In this document: positions 47,394-58,270 of the stretch, in pieces
Layout of the letters: each line of letters opens with the position of its first letter
Position numbering within the stretch: the stretch's first letter is position 1
Source: Siniperca chuatsi
Taxonomy: Eukaryota; Chordata; Actinopteri; Centrarchiformes; Sinipercidae
DNA length: 64,000 nucleotides
Direction: 5' to 3'
Assembly (NCBI RefSeq): GCF_020085105.1
Contig: NC_058063.1
Span: forward strand, 18,585,262-18,649,261
Notes under the pieces: model-generated
Seen by the model: only the letters and a program-made list of their open reading frames with translations
Told to the model about the DNA's origin: nothing
The model's database searches: none
Program-made: the position numbers and the translations under genes

Positions 47394-49233
47394 GTGAGTT
47401 GTGGTCATGAAATCCGGATAAATGTGTCTGGTGTTTATTTATTTATGTTAAAAGGGGCATTTCTTCTCTCTTGAGTGTTTGAAATATTAGAAACATATGC
47501 TCTACACTGTAAAAATATTGATTAGATCAATCCAGATGAATGTATAAGGAGGAACAGAGCTGAAAGGGTATTTTAAAGCCTAGACACAACTGAGAAAATG
47601 CATATTAAGTAGTTTTATCATGTTTCATGTTTTAGACATTAGACATTTAGACAAAAAATTTGAGGAAGTACTAGTACTACAAATGTACTGTTGCAATGTA
47701 TAAATATAAAGGCATAAATGCTCTATTAAAGTACATTTATAGTTTGCTTACAGATTTTTGAGTGTAAAAATTCCCTCTTGACCTTTGCAACTAGTAGTTT
47801 GACAGAATAACTTCCTAGCTGATGAATAATGTCAGATGCACTGTCAAAGTTTTGGTATTGATTTGTACTGCTTTGTTGCATGTTTTATACTGAAGTGGGA
47901 TCTTTGACTTACATTTAGTGCATCTAAATTTAGTCAGTACACTGTTAAAACCCAATATTTTTTTAAATGAATTGCTTAATTTTCCTGCAAATCAGCTGTC
48001 ACTTAGTATTATCCCACCACTTTGATTCAGCATACACTTGTGTCCGACTGGGACTACTAGACTTAACTAAGTGAGAAATACTGTGATAAATCAGTGCCAA
48101 ATAATGCCTGATTTTCCTCGTTGGTTCTTTTCTAATGAACATTTCTGTACCTTTCCAGGCGTGTGCAGGTCCGTTGTTCCCACAGGTCCAGTCCAGCTCT
48201 GACCAGAAGGCAGATTCAAGCCGGGTCCACGCACTGAGGAGGATAGCTCGGATGACCCCACTGTGGAGGATCATGAACAGTAAACCATTTGGAGCTTACT
48301 GCCAGAACAACTATGAATGCTCCACAGGACTCTGCAGGTAAGGAAATAGTACAAAATAATCTACTCAAGTAATAGTAGTTATAATTTAAGGGACTTGTAC
48401 TCAAGTGGAGGTAAAATTATTGGTGTAGGAAGCTAATGTTTTTCAATATAATTATGATGTTTTTTTGTATGATGAATTCTGATAGGCCAGCATTTGGAGG
48501 TCCGTCATTTCTAAAATCACAGCTGCATCACAACTAATCATTGCAGTTTGAGTCCTAGTCAGGTTAACTAGTGCCTCGTTGAGGCAAAAATGTTTTCCGT
48601 AAGGACTAAAGGACTAGAAGCAAGTGCTCTTTTAAAAAGTGACACTGTTCACCAAGCTAAATGTAGCCCACAATACATTGAGTTTCTTTTGCAGGTCAGC
48701 ATACTAGCTTAACTTAACTTAACTTCACTCGAAAAGTGAAAATGCAGAAAATGGAGATACGATACAGAAACACACATAGCAAAACGGATACAGAAAGTGG
48801 AAGTTCATAGGCTTTAAGTAAGCTAATCAGAAACTTGCTAAATCCAAATTTTTACGATGGGCAAAAGTTAGGAGGTATTACAATGATTCACATGAAACTT
48901 TGGGTTTCTTTCACTTTCTATCTAATGTTGTGCAATGCTAATGCCAATACAAATTTCACATTTTGCACTGTAGTGCATTGCAAGTAATAGATTGTACTAA
49001 TGACCCAGTACCAAATTGCACATTTTTGGGGGAAACTTCATTGGAAATTATTATGAAATTACGGCCCAGTAAAAACCCAACTAGTCTTTAACCTTGGAGA
49101 GGGTTCCACCTCAGTAATGAACTTAGCGAGAATAATGAACTCACTGATGTCTTTCTTCTTTTGTCGTCATCTCTTCAGGGCGGGACACTGCTCCACCAGC
49201 CATCGTGCCCCCTCAGAGACCGTGAACTACTAG
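47316..49233 (+). CDS. leap2: Liver-expressed antimicrobial peptide 2 precursor (three exons)
   Basis: The coding sequence joins 47316-47393, 48159-48337 and 49179-49233 (312 nt, 103 residues). LEAP2 is a secreted cationic peptide. It is antimicrobial in vitro and is also known as a ligand that antagonises the ghrelin receptor GHSR. A signal peptide with core AAVALCIVLLILA spans about residues 1-29. A pro-segment follows, then the convertase site RRIAR (53-57). The mature peptide is 58-103 and starts MTPLWR, close to the human MTPFWR start that is needed for receptor binding. Four Cys (74, 80, 85, 90) have exactly the family spacing C-x5-C-x4-C-x4-C. The mature peptide is 46 residues against 40 in human, with a longer C-terminal tail. 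Start choice: ATG with A at -3, 241 bp after the TATA box. Teleosts have more than one LEAP2 gene; which paralogue this is cannot be told here. Confidence 0.95.
48159..48337 (+). other. leap2: leap2 exon 2
   Basis: Acceptor TACCTTTCCAG is followed by GCGTGTGCAGG. The exon ends CTCTGCAG|GTAAGG in phase 2. It carries the pro-segment, the cleavage site and the first three mature Cys. Introns are 765 and 841 bp. Intron 2 has a short TACTCAAGTAATAGTAG trace of the AAGTACT-type repeat just after the donor. Confidence 0.92.
49179..49233 (+). other. leap2: leap2 exon 3 (coding part)
   Basis: Acceptor CATCTCTTCAG precedes GGCGGGACACTGC. The exon completes Arg86 and encodes AGHCSTSHRAPSETVNY, then TAG at 49231-49233. 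The nearest AATAAA downstream is far away (50660-50665), so the 3'UTR end is unclear. Confidence 0.9.
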
Positions 49234-51740
49234 ACGTCCCGGGACACAACCAGCGTGTTTACATGAGTGTACAGCCATAATCCTTATGAGGGGATATGCA
49301 TTTATCCAGGCCTTTTTTTAAATTCAGTTTTGTATTTATATGTACCAATACATTTCTAATGATATCTAAATGTTTATATGATTTTACACAGCAGGTAGTT
49401 ATATCCAACAAAATAGGCATGTCTGGGGGGGAATCAGTTCTCCACTTGATATATTTCAGGCAGAAATGAGAATTATCACTTAAATTAAGACAGCAGGAGG
49501 TGGGTGAGGCAGTGGGGTAAAGTGCAAAAATGTAAGAAGGGAGTCATTTAGCCTTTTATACTTGATGTTTTTCATGTTAAGATATGATGTGATCATCTGA
49601 AACCATCTCCTGGTTTTCAACAAGGGTGAAAACAACTAAAAATACTTGTTTCCTACTGCTATGGACCAAAATCTTTCCGCACTGATCTGAAAGCTGAGAC
49701 TTGACAAAATTGAGACAAAAGAAACAGTTTTTTAATCTCAGAGGCTCTGTCCTGCCAGTTACCGTGGCCTTACCTCCACAAATGATATAATTAAGTCTGA
49801 TTTCTGCCTAGCTTGATAACAAGGTTGCATTGGCGACAGAACATTGTTTCACTGATATCTTGACGTCTTAGACCAAACACTGAAATAATGTTTTCCAAAT
49901 ATAGCTGTGCAACTTTTGGGCCCAAAGCCGTCTCCAGACATAGAAAAATATTTTTTACATCCTCATGGCTGAACTCGTGGCTTCATGAAGGCATGACAAA
50001 TATTTTTGTGGCAATGAGACTCTTTATCTGTCGTATTCCTTTTGTAACAGATAATGAGGGATGGAGGAGGAAGGAAGGATGGATGGAGGAAGACTGTGAG
50101 TCTTTTAAAAGCTCCTGACCTCGACTATTTTCCAGATTTCATCATCACTGTCTTGTGTTGTGTTTGATAAGTTATCACTTGAATGTGTCCTTAGAAAGTC
50201 TAATTATTCCCCTGATAACGTGCTATGTGGAAACACATGTGCTTCCCTTTTTCCCCAAGAGGAATTATTTGGTTTAGTTTGCTGCCGTCACAGCATTTGT
50301 CCTGATTTGTTATTAATTCTGGCATCCAATATAGCAACATTTCTTATCTTAAACCCAGGAAATTTTAAAAAAATTACACATATTTAACAGTTGATTACCT
50401 AAAGTATGACATATATCATCTGTTTGGTAACCAGCGAGAACATCAACAATACTAAAAGGACACATTTTCACAATAGACCAGTAGTCTGAAAAAGTAAATG
50501 ACGTTGTAACAGACTTTTAGCCTTTGAACGCCACTTGCAGTTTGGGAATGTAACAGCACACATTGTGTTTGACTTTCAGTCAAATAATTTCAGTAATTGT
50601 TGAATCACCTGTATTAATCCAACCCAACCCCCAACAGACATGCTTTGGCCAAAAGCTAAAATAAAGCACCGAAACATAATTGAAACTGTAAGATTAGGGG
50701 ATCACAGCCGACTGTCAGAGGCAAAACGTGTTCAAGAGAGGAAAAAGACAGATGAAGAAAAGTAGGAAAAAGGGCATAAAAGAAAATAGTCCTGTGGAAA
50801 AATCAAGAGGGAGCAAAAAGGAAGGAGAACAGATAAGACGAAACAAAGAGAAGGAGCAGAGGTTACAAACTATTGATGCAATGCTCGAGCACCCTCAACA
50901 TTTCAACATCTTTGTGTTTTTTTATTTTAGCTTTATTTAAAGTAGGCAGAGCGTCTCGTCAAAATTTCCAGTTCCAAGTTTATTACGTCTGCCAAGTTCA
51001 GAATTATTGAACTGCAAACATTTAGAATACAACATTATTCACTGTATGTAATGCATGCATATTGATTTGGTGTAATGCAGTGATTCTTTGATATTTTATT
51101 TATTTTATCATTTGTTTAAAATGTCAAAAATGTACTCATTTACATCATTTTATTTTAATATATATATTTGTTTTTAAATTTTCCAGTGACAACTTTTAGA
51201 TATCTACTTGCTCAATCTTAAATTTGTAACCACTAACAAATTTAACAAATGTCTTGGCTGAGTGTACAAATATTAGGAACAGATTCATAATTATGAGCTG
51301 CACAGCCTTATTGTTTTTGCACATCCATCTCCTAAAATTGATAAGCGATCACGGATTTCGCTTCGACTCGCCTGCATAGTTTACTTCATGCACAGAGCAG
51401 GTGGTTGCTGATATTTTGTACTCTCAGCGTGTTTGAGAAATGTTTGAGTAGGATTGCACTTTTAAACTCAAATTATCTTTGTACTGTGTACTGTCTACTG
51501 TATGTACTATATTACTTACATGTAGAAGGCTGGAGAAAAAGTGGAATAAAAGCATTGAAAAAAAGAATTACATGCATCTGTGACTCATTTTGAATTTTGG
51601 ATGTCGAATAATTTACGTTAAAGCACAAAACTGGTTTAGTAAGTATCAGCACTGCAAGAGTCCTACATTTTACTACGTCCTTGCTGCATGAAAGCAAAGT
51701 TTGGACAATGATGGACGTGAGAACCGAAGGTGAATAAATC

Positions 51741-51968
51741 ATTTTGAAGTCTCTTCTCAAAACACATTTTTATCTGAAAGCATATCCTGATTTTACCTGA
51801 ACTGGCTGTTTATTTTATTGTTTATTTTATTGCTTTTGTGTATTTTATTTCTTAATATTTCGTCATTCACTGTGGTATTTTATTTCTCTTGTTGTGAAGC
51901 ACGTTGTACTTTGTTTTGATAAGTGCTCTATAAATAAAGTTTTATTATTATTTATTATTATTATTATT
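51741..51968 (+). mobile_element. LINE-like 3' tail, plus orientation
   Basis: CTCTTCTCAAAACACATTTT is followed by GTTGTGAAGCACGTTGTAC, AAGTGCTCTATAAATAAAGT and (TTA)n. This is the usual 3' end of an L2-like fish retroposon. Confidence 0.6.
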
Positions 51969-51999
51969 TGAAAGAAATACCTGTGTGGCAGCAGAGATA

Positions 52000-52470
52000 T
52001 CAATCAATCAATCAAACTTTATTTGTATAGCACTTTTCATACAGGTTATGTTCTGACTGACAACATGATAATAAGACAGCAGTGTAGACCGTAATAGAGT
52101 GAATTAAAATAGATTAAAAGAATAAAAATGATGACAATGAGATTTTAAAAAAAAATTAAAGCTATGATAATAATAATAAAATAGTTAGTTAAAAACTTGA
52201 CTAAAAATTGGATAAAATATTTAAAAAGACAGTAAAAAACCCCAAATAAAATCAATCATAAATACAATAAAATGACATAATAATAAAATAAAGTAAATCA
52301 ATTGTCAACAAACCAGTCTTAATCAAAAGCCTGACTGAAGAGGAAGGTTTTCAGTTTTTGTTTAAAAATGTCAACACTTCCAGCTGCTCTCAGATCCTCC
52401 AGCAGGCTGTTCCAGCAGCTCGGGGCATGAAAGCTAAAAGCTGCCTCACCAAAAGTTTTAGTCCTGCACA
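52000..52470 (-). mobile_element. LINE-like 3' end, minus orientation
   Basis: (ATCA)n followed by AACTTTATTTGTATAGCACT is the reverse complement of the usual ...TATAAATAAAGTTTGATTGAT tail. CAGGCTGTTCCAGCAGCTCG and GGCATGAAAGCTAAAAGCTG (52404-52450) belong to the same family in reverse. It faces the plus-oriented tail ending at 51968, so the two sit tail to tail. Confidence 0.6.
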
Positions 52471-52524
52471 ACTAACAGACTCGTGCTGGTTCGCATGCTG
52501 AGATATAGCCAATGTTGTATAAGG

Positions 52525-52865
52525 CTGGCATTATTCTATAGTTTTTCTTATTGTCAACAAATCTCGTTAAAGGACCGAAACCAACAGTGCGTTAATCTCT
52601 CAGTATACTTTCTGACTTCCCCACCATGTCTCTGGCTCTCAGCCCCCAAGCCCATTGGTCTCTGCTGAGTAAGTAAATCTTTAAACAGGTCACAAATATG
52701 TAGTTTCATTTTTAAAAACTGCTCAGTGATTTCCTAAAACAAAGGGGCATTGTAGTTGTTAGCAAACATTACTCAAACAGATGGAAATAGTGCATTTATT
52801 GGGGACTGTTTTCAGCTGCGGATAATACACATTTGTTGCTCTGGTGAGTATTTAGAGTATTTACA
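52525..52865. repeat. Rearranged copy of the TTGTCAACAAATC-type repeat
   Basis: The left part (52532-52670) is forward: TTTTTCTTATTGTCAACAAA and CCACCATGTCTCTGGCTCTC. The right part (about 52671-52860) is reversed: GGGGCATTGTAGTTGTTAGC and GGAAATAGTGCATTTATTGG match the reverse complement of the second copy at 61548-61925, where everything is in one orientation. Confidence 0.6.
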
Positions 52866-52959
52866 TTTACAGTATTTATTTGATTCCCAACTGTATGGCT
52901 TCTGTCTCTAATGACCATTAGATTTTCATGCCATTAAGTTCTATTAAGTTAAAAAGTTC

Positions 52960-53530
52960 ATTCTTGACTTTGGAAAGAGTAGTTTGAGAAAACAATCCCA
53001 ACTCAAGGTCCACTTACTAGTCTTTCCAGGGCTTTTTAACCACATCACATGGTCTTCATCAGCAGATAGTTTGTTTAGTTGTCATGGAGATGACTCTGTT
53101 GACATGCACTTTTAGGACGTCTCATCCGTGTCGGCATGAAGTGCAAGCAAAAGTTCAGTTAGCATAAAGTTAAGTTAATTCTTGACCCGATGAGGGTTGT
53201 GTGATACAGTTGAAAGCTCAGGAAAAAGGTACAAAGAGGATCTTTAGTCAGGATTGTTTTGTCAAACTATTATTCTGAGGATTAAGAATGATCTTGCTTA
53301 ACGTCACAGCAACACTTGCGTGAGGTCCTAAAAGTACTATGGATGAAATCGCAACAGCTACTGAGCTCGTATGTCAACTTAGCAAAGCCTGTCCGATGAG
53401 GAGGACCAAGAGACACAGTTTTACAGCTCTGGAAAGAGCCAGGGAGTGGACCTTGAGCTGGGATTGTTATGTCATAAATGAAGTTGACTTTATTTTCAGT
53501 TGCTATTTTGACGTTAGCCTGCTTCCGGGA
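52960..53530 (+). repeat. Dispersed repeat, TTGACTTTGGAAAGAGTAGT type (two joined pieces)
   Basis: TTCATTCTTGACTTTGGAAA, ATCCGTGTCGGCATGAAG and CAGTTGAAAGCTCAGGAAAA are shared with 60015-60270. A second piece (GAAAGAGCCAGGGAGTGGAC, TTGAGCTGGGATTGTTATGT, 53430-53475) repeats its right end. Further fragments lie at about 6665-6740 and 23160-23205. Unclassified. Confidence 0.5.
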
Positions 53531-54889
53531 TGTGAACGAATGAGTGAAGTGAAAGTGAGTTCAAAAAGTGAAAAGGGAATGGCATGTCAGCATTATTATC
53601 AGTCTGGTTTGGTGTATTATTTTAACTAAGGACAGAAGATAATCCCAGAAATTTACAGTGATTACAACATACTCAAAATAAGTCAGACGTTACCACCATC
53701 TATCTGCTAATCGCCAATCTGTTACCCTAAAGAGAAGAAGAATATTACAAGTACAGTTAAGGAAATGAGCCACATTTTTTCTCTCAAAAAAGTAAAAAAA
53801 AAAAAAAAACACAATAATTCTCAACCTAAAACAATCAGGAATAAAACAAGCCAAAACAAAAACCCAGAAGAAAGGTAACACTGTTGGACTACTGCAGAGG
53901 CAGGGAGCTGTGTAACTGTACTTTAATCTGAATGAATTTATTGACTTCTGAATGTTGCGCTGCTGTCAATATGACCCCACCACAGGATAGAAGTTATATA
54001 TTTAGTGATTAAACTATTTCAAGGAATAATACCTGTTTTTTTATGACTCAAATTTACCCACAACTCCTGGGCTTGAACTTTTAATGCCATATACACCTCT
54101 GTTGGTCATATTTTCCCCCCCTTCTTGCTTTTCTTAATCCCCTTCAAAGAGCACATAAACCGTCCCTGCACTGTTTTCTGGAAAAGCAGGAGTTGGGAAC
54201 TTTAGCGCAAACGCTGCCTGGAAACAAGACTTGCATAAATGAAGAGTGAAGAATAGAAGAGAAACGAAACTCCTGCGACTAATTTAACACATCTGCATCG
54301 CTTACACTGCAGAACCTGGACGACACTCGTGACTCATGCGCTCTGACTCATCTGCTTTAACACTTTTGCATTTTTCATGCGCTAACTGAGTCTGCTGTCA
54401 GTGTTCAAAAGTCAAACAGCTGTTGGCGTTCAGATGTTGAGTCTTTCACAATGAAAGAGATGAGCCAAGTGTGCCTGAGTGTGTGAGAGAGGGCTGGAAT
54501 TCATGTGGATCCGAGAAGAATAATGTCCCCTGAAGGATTTTTCCACTTCATATGAGAATGTGCAGAGTCATCAGAAATGTGCATTTGCATGTGTGTTTTC
54601 TCTGCGTGTGTGTGTGTTTAGTGTACGCACATGTGAGTATCTGTGCACAGACAAACACTTGCGATGAGTCGACACACGTCAGAGATTTCCTGTCAGCCTT
54701 GAGCCAAAATTAAATCAAAAAGTATAAATAATTGAACATTTCAGCTCACTTATTTCATATCTATTAACTCACTTTAAATTGGGACAAAAAAACAGGAAGG
54801 GGAGATAATGTGAGGCCAAACAAGATGAGAGGACAAGAGAAAGCAAGATGAAACGAGGATTTTGAGAGAAATGACCACTTGTTCAAAAG

Positions 54890-55662
54890 CTGGCCACAAG
54901 TATCTGGAAACATACTTTTTTGTACTTTTGGTCTGGTTTTTCCTGCTTAGGTCCACTTAGTTTCACTGAAGCGAAATCTTAATTCTACAGCATACAATGC
55001 TATTTTAGACAGTAGTGTGCTTCCAACTTTGTGGCAATAGTTCAGGGCAATAACCCTGTGCCCAAAGCCAGGTCCATAAGGAAATAGTTTTCTCAGTTTG
55101 GTGTGGAAGAACCAGCCCCTTCCTAGATATTACATGCATACTGGAGATTTCTACAAGTTGAGGTGGTGGACGGGCATGTAGCATGTCTGACTTTCATGAA
55201 GGAGACTGGAGTCCATGTCCCGTCACAGATCTGCAATTGATGTTTGCCTTTTTATTAACATTAACCCTAACCCTAACCATACCTTAACGACGAGTTTATT
55301 TGCCACAGCCACAGTCTTTTACTATAGTTGCCATGCGCAGATATGGTAGAAAGAGAGAATTTGAAAAAGTTTGAAAAAAAAGAAGTTATCATTGTCAACA
55401 CATTTTGGCTTTCTTGTCTGTCTTTAGAAGAACCTTCACAGAGCCCCGACCTCAGCCCCATCCAACACTTTTGGGACAAATCAGAAGCCCGGCCTTATCG
55501 CCCAACATCAGTGGCCGACCTCACTAATGCTGCTGAATGGGAGCAAATCCCTGCAGCCGGGCTCCTAAATCTTGTAGAAAGCCTGAAACCAGAAGAGTGG
55601 AGGCTGCAGCGGATTATAGCTGTATTGTTGGGGTGTCCACATACTTTTGGCCATGTAGTGTA
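54890..55662 (+). mobile_element. Tc1-like DNA transposon relic, internally deleted and interrupted
   Basis: The right end (55631-55662, CCACATACTTTTGGCCATGT) and the diverged left end (54890-54912, CTGGCCACAAGTATCTGGAA) form terminal inverted repeats. Between them lie pieces of a Tc1 transposase gene: TGAAGCGAAATCTTAATTCT, GTGCTTCCAACTTTGTGGCA, CAGTTTGGTGTGGAAGAACC, then, after an insert, the C-terminal coding region with SPDLSPIQHFWD, RPTSVADLTNAAEWEQIPAA and LLNLVES. The last acidic residue of the DD34E triad would be in PIQHFWD; Gln replaces the usual Glu of the PIEH motif. The N-terminal two thirds are deleted. Non-functional. Confidence 0.85.
55106..55434. mobile_element. 313-bp insert in the Tc1 relic, flanked by an 8-bp direct repeat
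   Basis: GAAGAACC occurs at 55106-55113 and 55427-55434. The Tc1 transposase sequence is continuous if the insert and one repeat are removed. The insert has GGAGTCCATGTCCCGTCA, which is weakly B-box-like, and TAACCCTAACCCTAACC, a telomere-like run (about 55262-55278). It might be a SINE or a small non-autonomous DNA element with 8-bp duplications (hAT type). Confidence 0.55.
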
Positions 55663-57670
55663 CAGTATCAGGCATAAACCACCGAAGCACGTGCACTGGG
55701 GTAACTTTGAGTAATTAAAGCCTTTATTTAGACAGGCTAACACATTAAATACCACCGCCTGGTGTCATATCAGGGTTGTTTTTAAAAGTGTTAACTGTTC
55801 CATCGCATCATATTGTGAAAAGTTTGTGCTCCTGTGGCCTGATGTCAAACTTGGCCACTTCCTCCACATCGCTATCCATCAAACGTTGTCAGGGCAGGAG
55901 TCATCTGGCACTCTTGCCTTGCACGCAGTGTTCTTCGTACAAGCTATGTTAGCCAACTCGCTACCACATTTCACTGTGTGTGAAAGTGTTTTTCTTTTAA
56001 TAAATGTTTGGTGAGGATGATATTTTGGGGAGTGACAGAGACAGGACTCAATTTATCAGTTTTATTTGTTTATTTTGTACTGTGTACTGTACATCGGCTA
56101 AATTCCATTATGAAGTAGCTCAACCTTTCGTCTGCTTTCATGTCTGTTTTGGGAACTCTGCTTTTATTTTTGTTCTCTTTTATCGTCTTTCCTTGGGTTC
56201 GCAACGGGTCTCTGCTAGAGCTGCATCTCATTGGCGTTTTACTTCAGCAGTAACAGTTTCCTTGAAATGGACACTTAACCTAAAATCTAATCCTGCACTG
56301 GAAGAATGAGCATAAAATCCCCAAAACCGACCTTTTTAACAGCCAGACATTTTGACCTGTCATAGCAGGAAAAGGTGTAAATAATAACATTAATAATGGC
56401 GCTGTTCTATTTGGTTGTCCCGGTAAGCCCTATTAGTGAGATTGGCTCACCTAATCAATAATGTTATCAATTACACCTGTGCTTTTCCTGCGATGACACA
56501 TTTAATTGTGACAAAAGAAACCCCACCCTATTAAAACAACCTCTCCTTTACAGTAATGGTATTCCATTGATTTGAAGTTATTAATTAATTAAGATGCTGT
56601 TTCATGGAGACAGATTTTCATGAAACAAGCCACTGGTGCTGCACACTACAGAAGTGCCTGACAATCAAGCAAACAGAGACGCCTCACACCGCCGTTCAAC
56701 CGCTAATTAAACCCAAATTTAATGGATATAGTGTTGTGCTGTTTAACCTTCACACGACCAACTCTGCTGTCAAAAAAAAACGGCGGTAACGCTCGCAAGT
56801 TGTTAACATGGGAATCTTTCCCATGTGACGTGAAGGTGGCATGAGGACAGGGAGAGGACTCAGGTGCATTCCCACCTTGCCAGCTGGCACACCTGTTCCT
56901 CTTCAGGTTAATGGACGTGAAGGTTTAGAAAGGTGGCTGTGCAGAAGTATGTTTGACGTATCCAGACAAGGAGCCAGAAAATCAGAAATGTGTGTATTAG
57001 AAACAAATGTCTTGTTGTTTACTTGTAAATATTTTATTGGGTTACTGTGGTTTTGAAATTAAAATACCCTTAAAAGATGCTTAAAACTACATTATTGTAG
57101 ACACTTTTACTGGCGCAGAGTAAACCGAGGCAAATCAAAAACTGCAAAAAGGTAAAAATACACGCTCTCCCATTCAGGTCAAACCTCTAACTGTTTCTGC
57201 CAAACTTAGTCTGGACCAAAGCCAAAGGCTACATCACTAGCACGGCCAATAAAAAGCGAAAATGACATTTTACAGGTATAATCCAGTTATCATCAAGCAT
57301 CAAGTGCTTTGGAACCAGACTTCAAACACATCTGGTTTCACTTATTGATAATTTACTGTGCAAGCTCGATGGATGACTGAGACTGAGCGAATAAATAAAA
57401 TAATTGACAATAAAAAAAACAAGATGTGTACATAAAAGCTGCTCACCGCATGCAAATGTTTCACATGAATCTTGAGAAATGTTGTTCATTGAACTGGCAC
57501 TGGTAGATTTATGTTCTGCTGCAAACTGGGTCATATGTTTTACATTTGAATCTTTGTTTTTATTTATCAACTGAAGACTTTTTATTTTGGTTGAGCTTTG
57601 TTTGATTAGGCAGATGAGATATTGATCAGGATGATTATTTTAATACAACAGGAGAATTTGATGGTGACAA

Positions 57671-57707
57671 ATGTGTGTGTGTGTCTGTGTGTGTATGTGT
57701 GTGTGTA
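57671..57707. repeat. Impure (TG)n microsatellite
   Basis: TG run broken by TC and TA units. Confidence 0.9.
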
Positions 57708-58059
57708 TTCGCTCATATGATCAGTGTCAGAAGTCAATATTTTCAGGCCGACGCGGAGCCCCTCTCTGTGTTTATTCCTGTCCGTTTGCTTTTTCAGATG
57801 TATATAACCCAGGTCATGTATTTTTGTTTCTGTTTAACATCAGTAAACTTTGAACTCTAAACACCATGTATCAAAGTTTAACATTACATACTGTATATTC
57901 CCTTTTTCTGACTGGATATTTTTCTCCTTTGAACGTTTTTTACTTGATTATTTTATATTCGTCATTGATACCTTCATTATTTCTCAAGAAATTAAACCGA
58001 TATCTTGCATTTTTAGCCATGCTAGCGCTTGACAGCTACTGAACGATTTATCGCGAAAT

Positions 58060-58270
58060 ACCTGCAAAACTAATGACCTTCCCATCAGCCTCAGCTGTAC
58101 TTTCAGTTTAGCGCTAATTAACAAAGGTTAGCATGCTAACACACTGAATGGTGAACATGGCAAACATTATACCTGCTGAACATCAGCATATTAGCATAGC
58201 CACTGTGAGCATGTTAGCATACTGACGTTAGCATTTAGCGCCAACCATTACTGTGCCTAATATCATCATA
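58060..58270. repeat. Dispersed repeat with TTAGCATGCTAA palindromes
   Basis: GTTAGCATGCTAAC, CATATTAGCATAGCCACTGT and GAGCATGTTAGCATACTGAC recur within 200 bp. This is a pattern seen often in fish intergenic DNA. Fragments with similar motifs lie near 20935-20990. Confidence 0.45.

Noticed and set aside
55262..55278. Interstitial telomere block
   Set aside because: Only about three TAACCC units are present, within a small insert. Too short to call a telomeric fusion site. Single GGTTAGGG motifs near 3310 and 37020 are shorter still.
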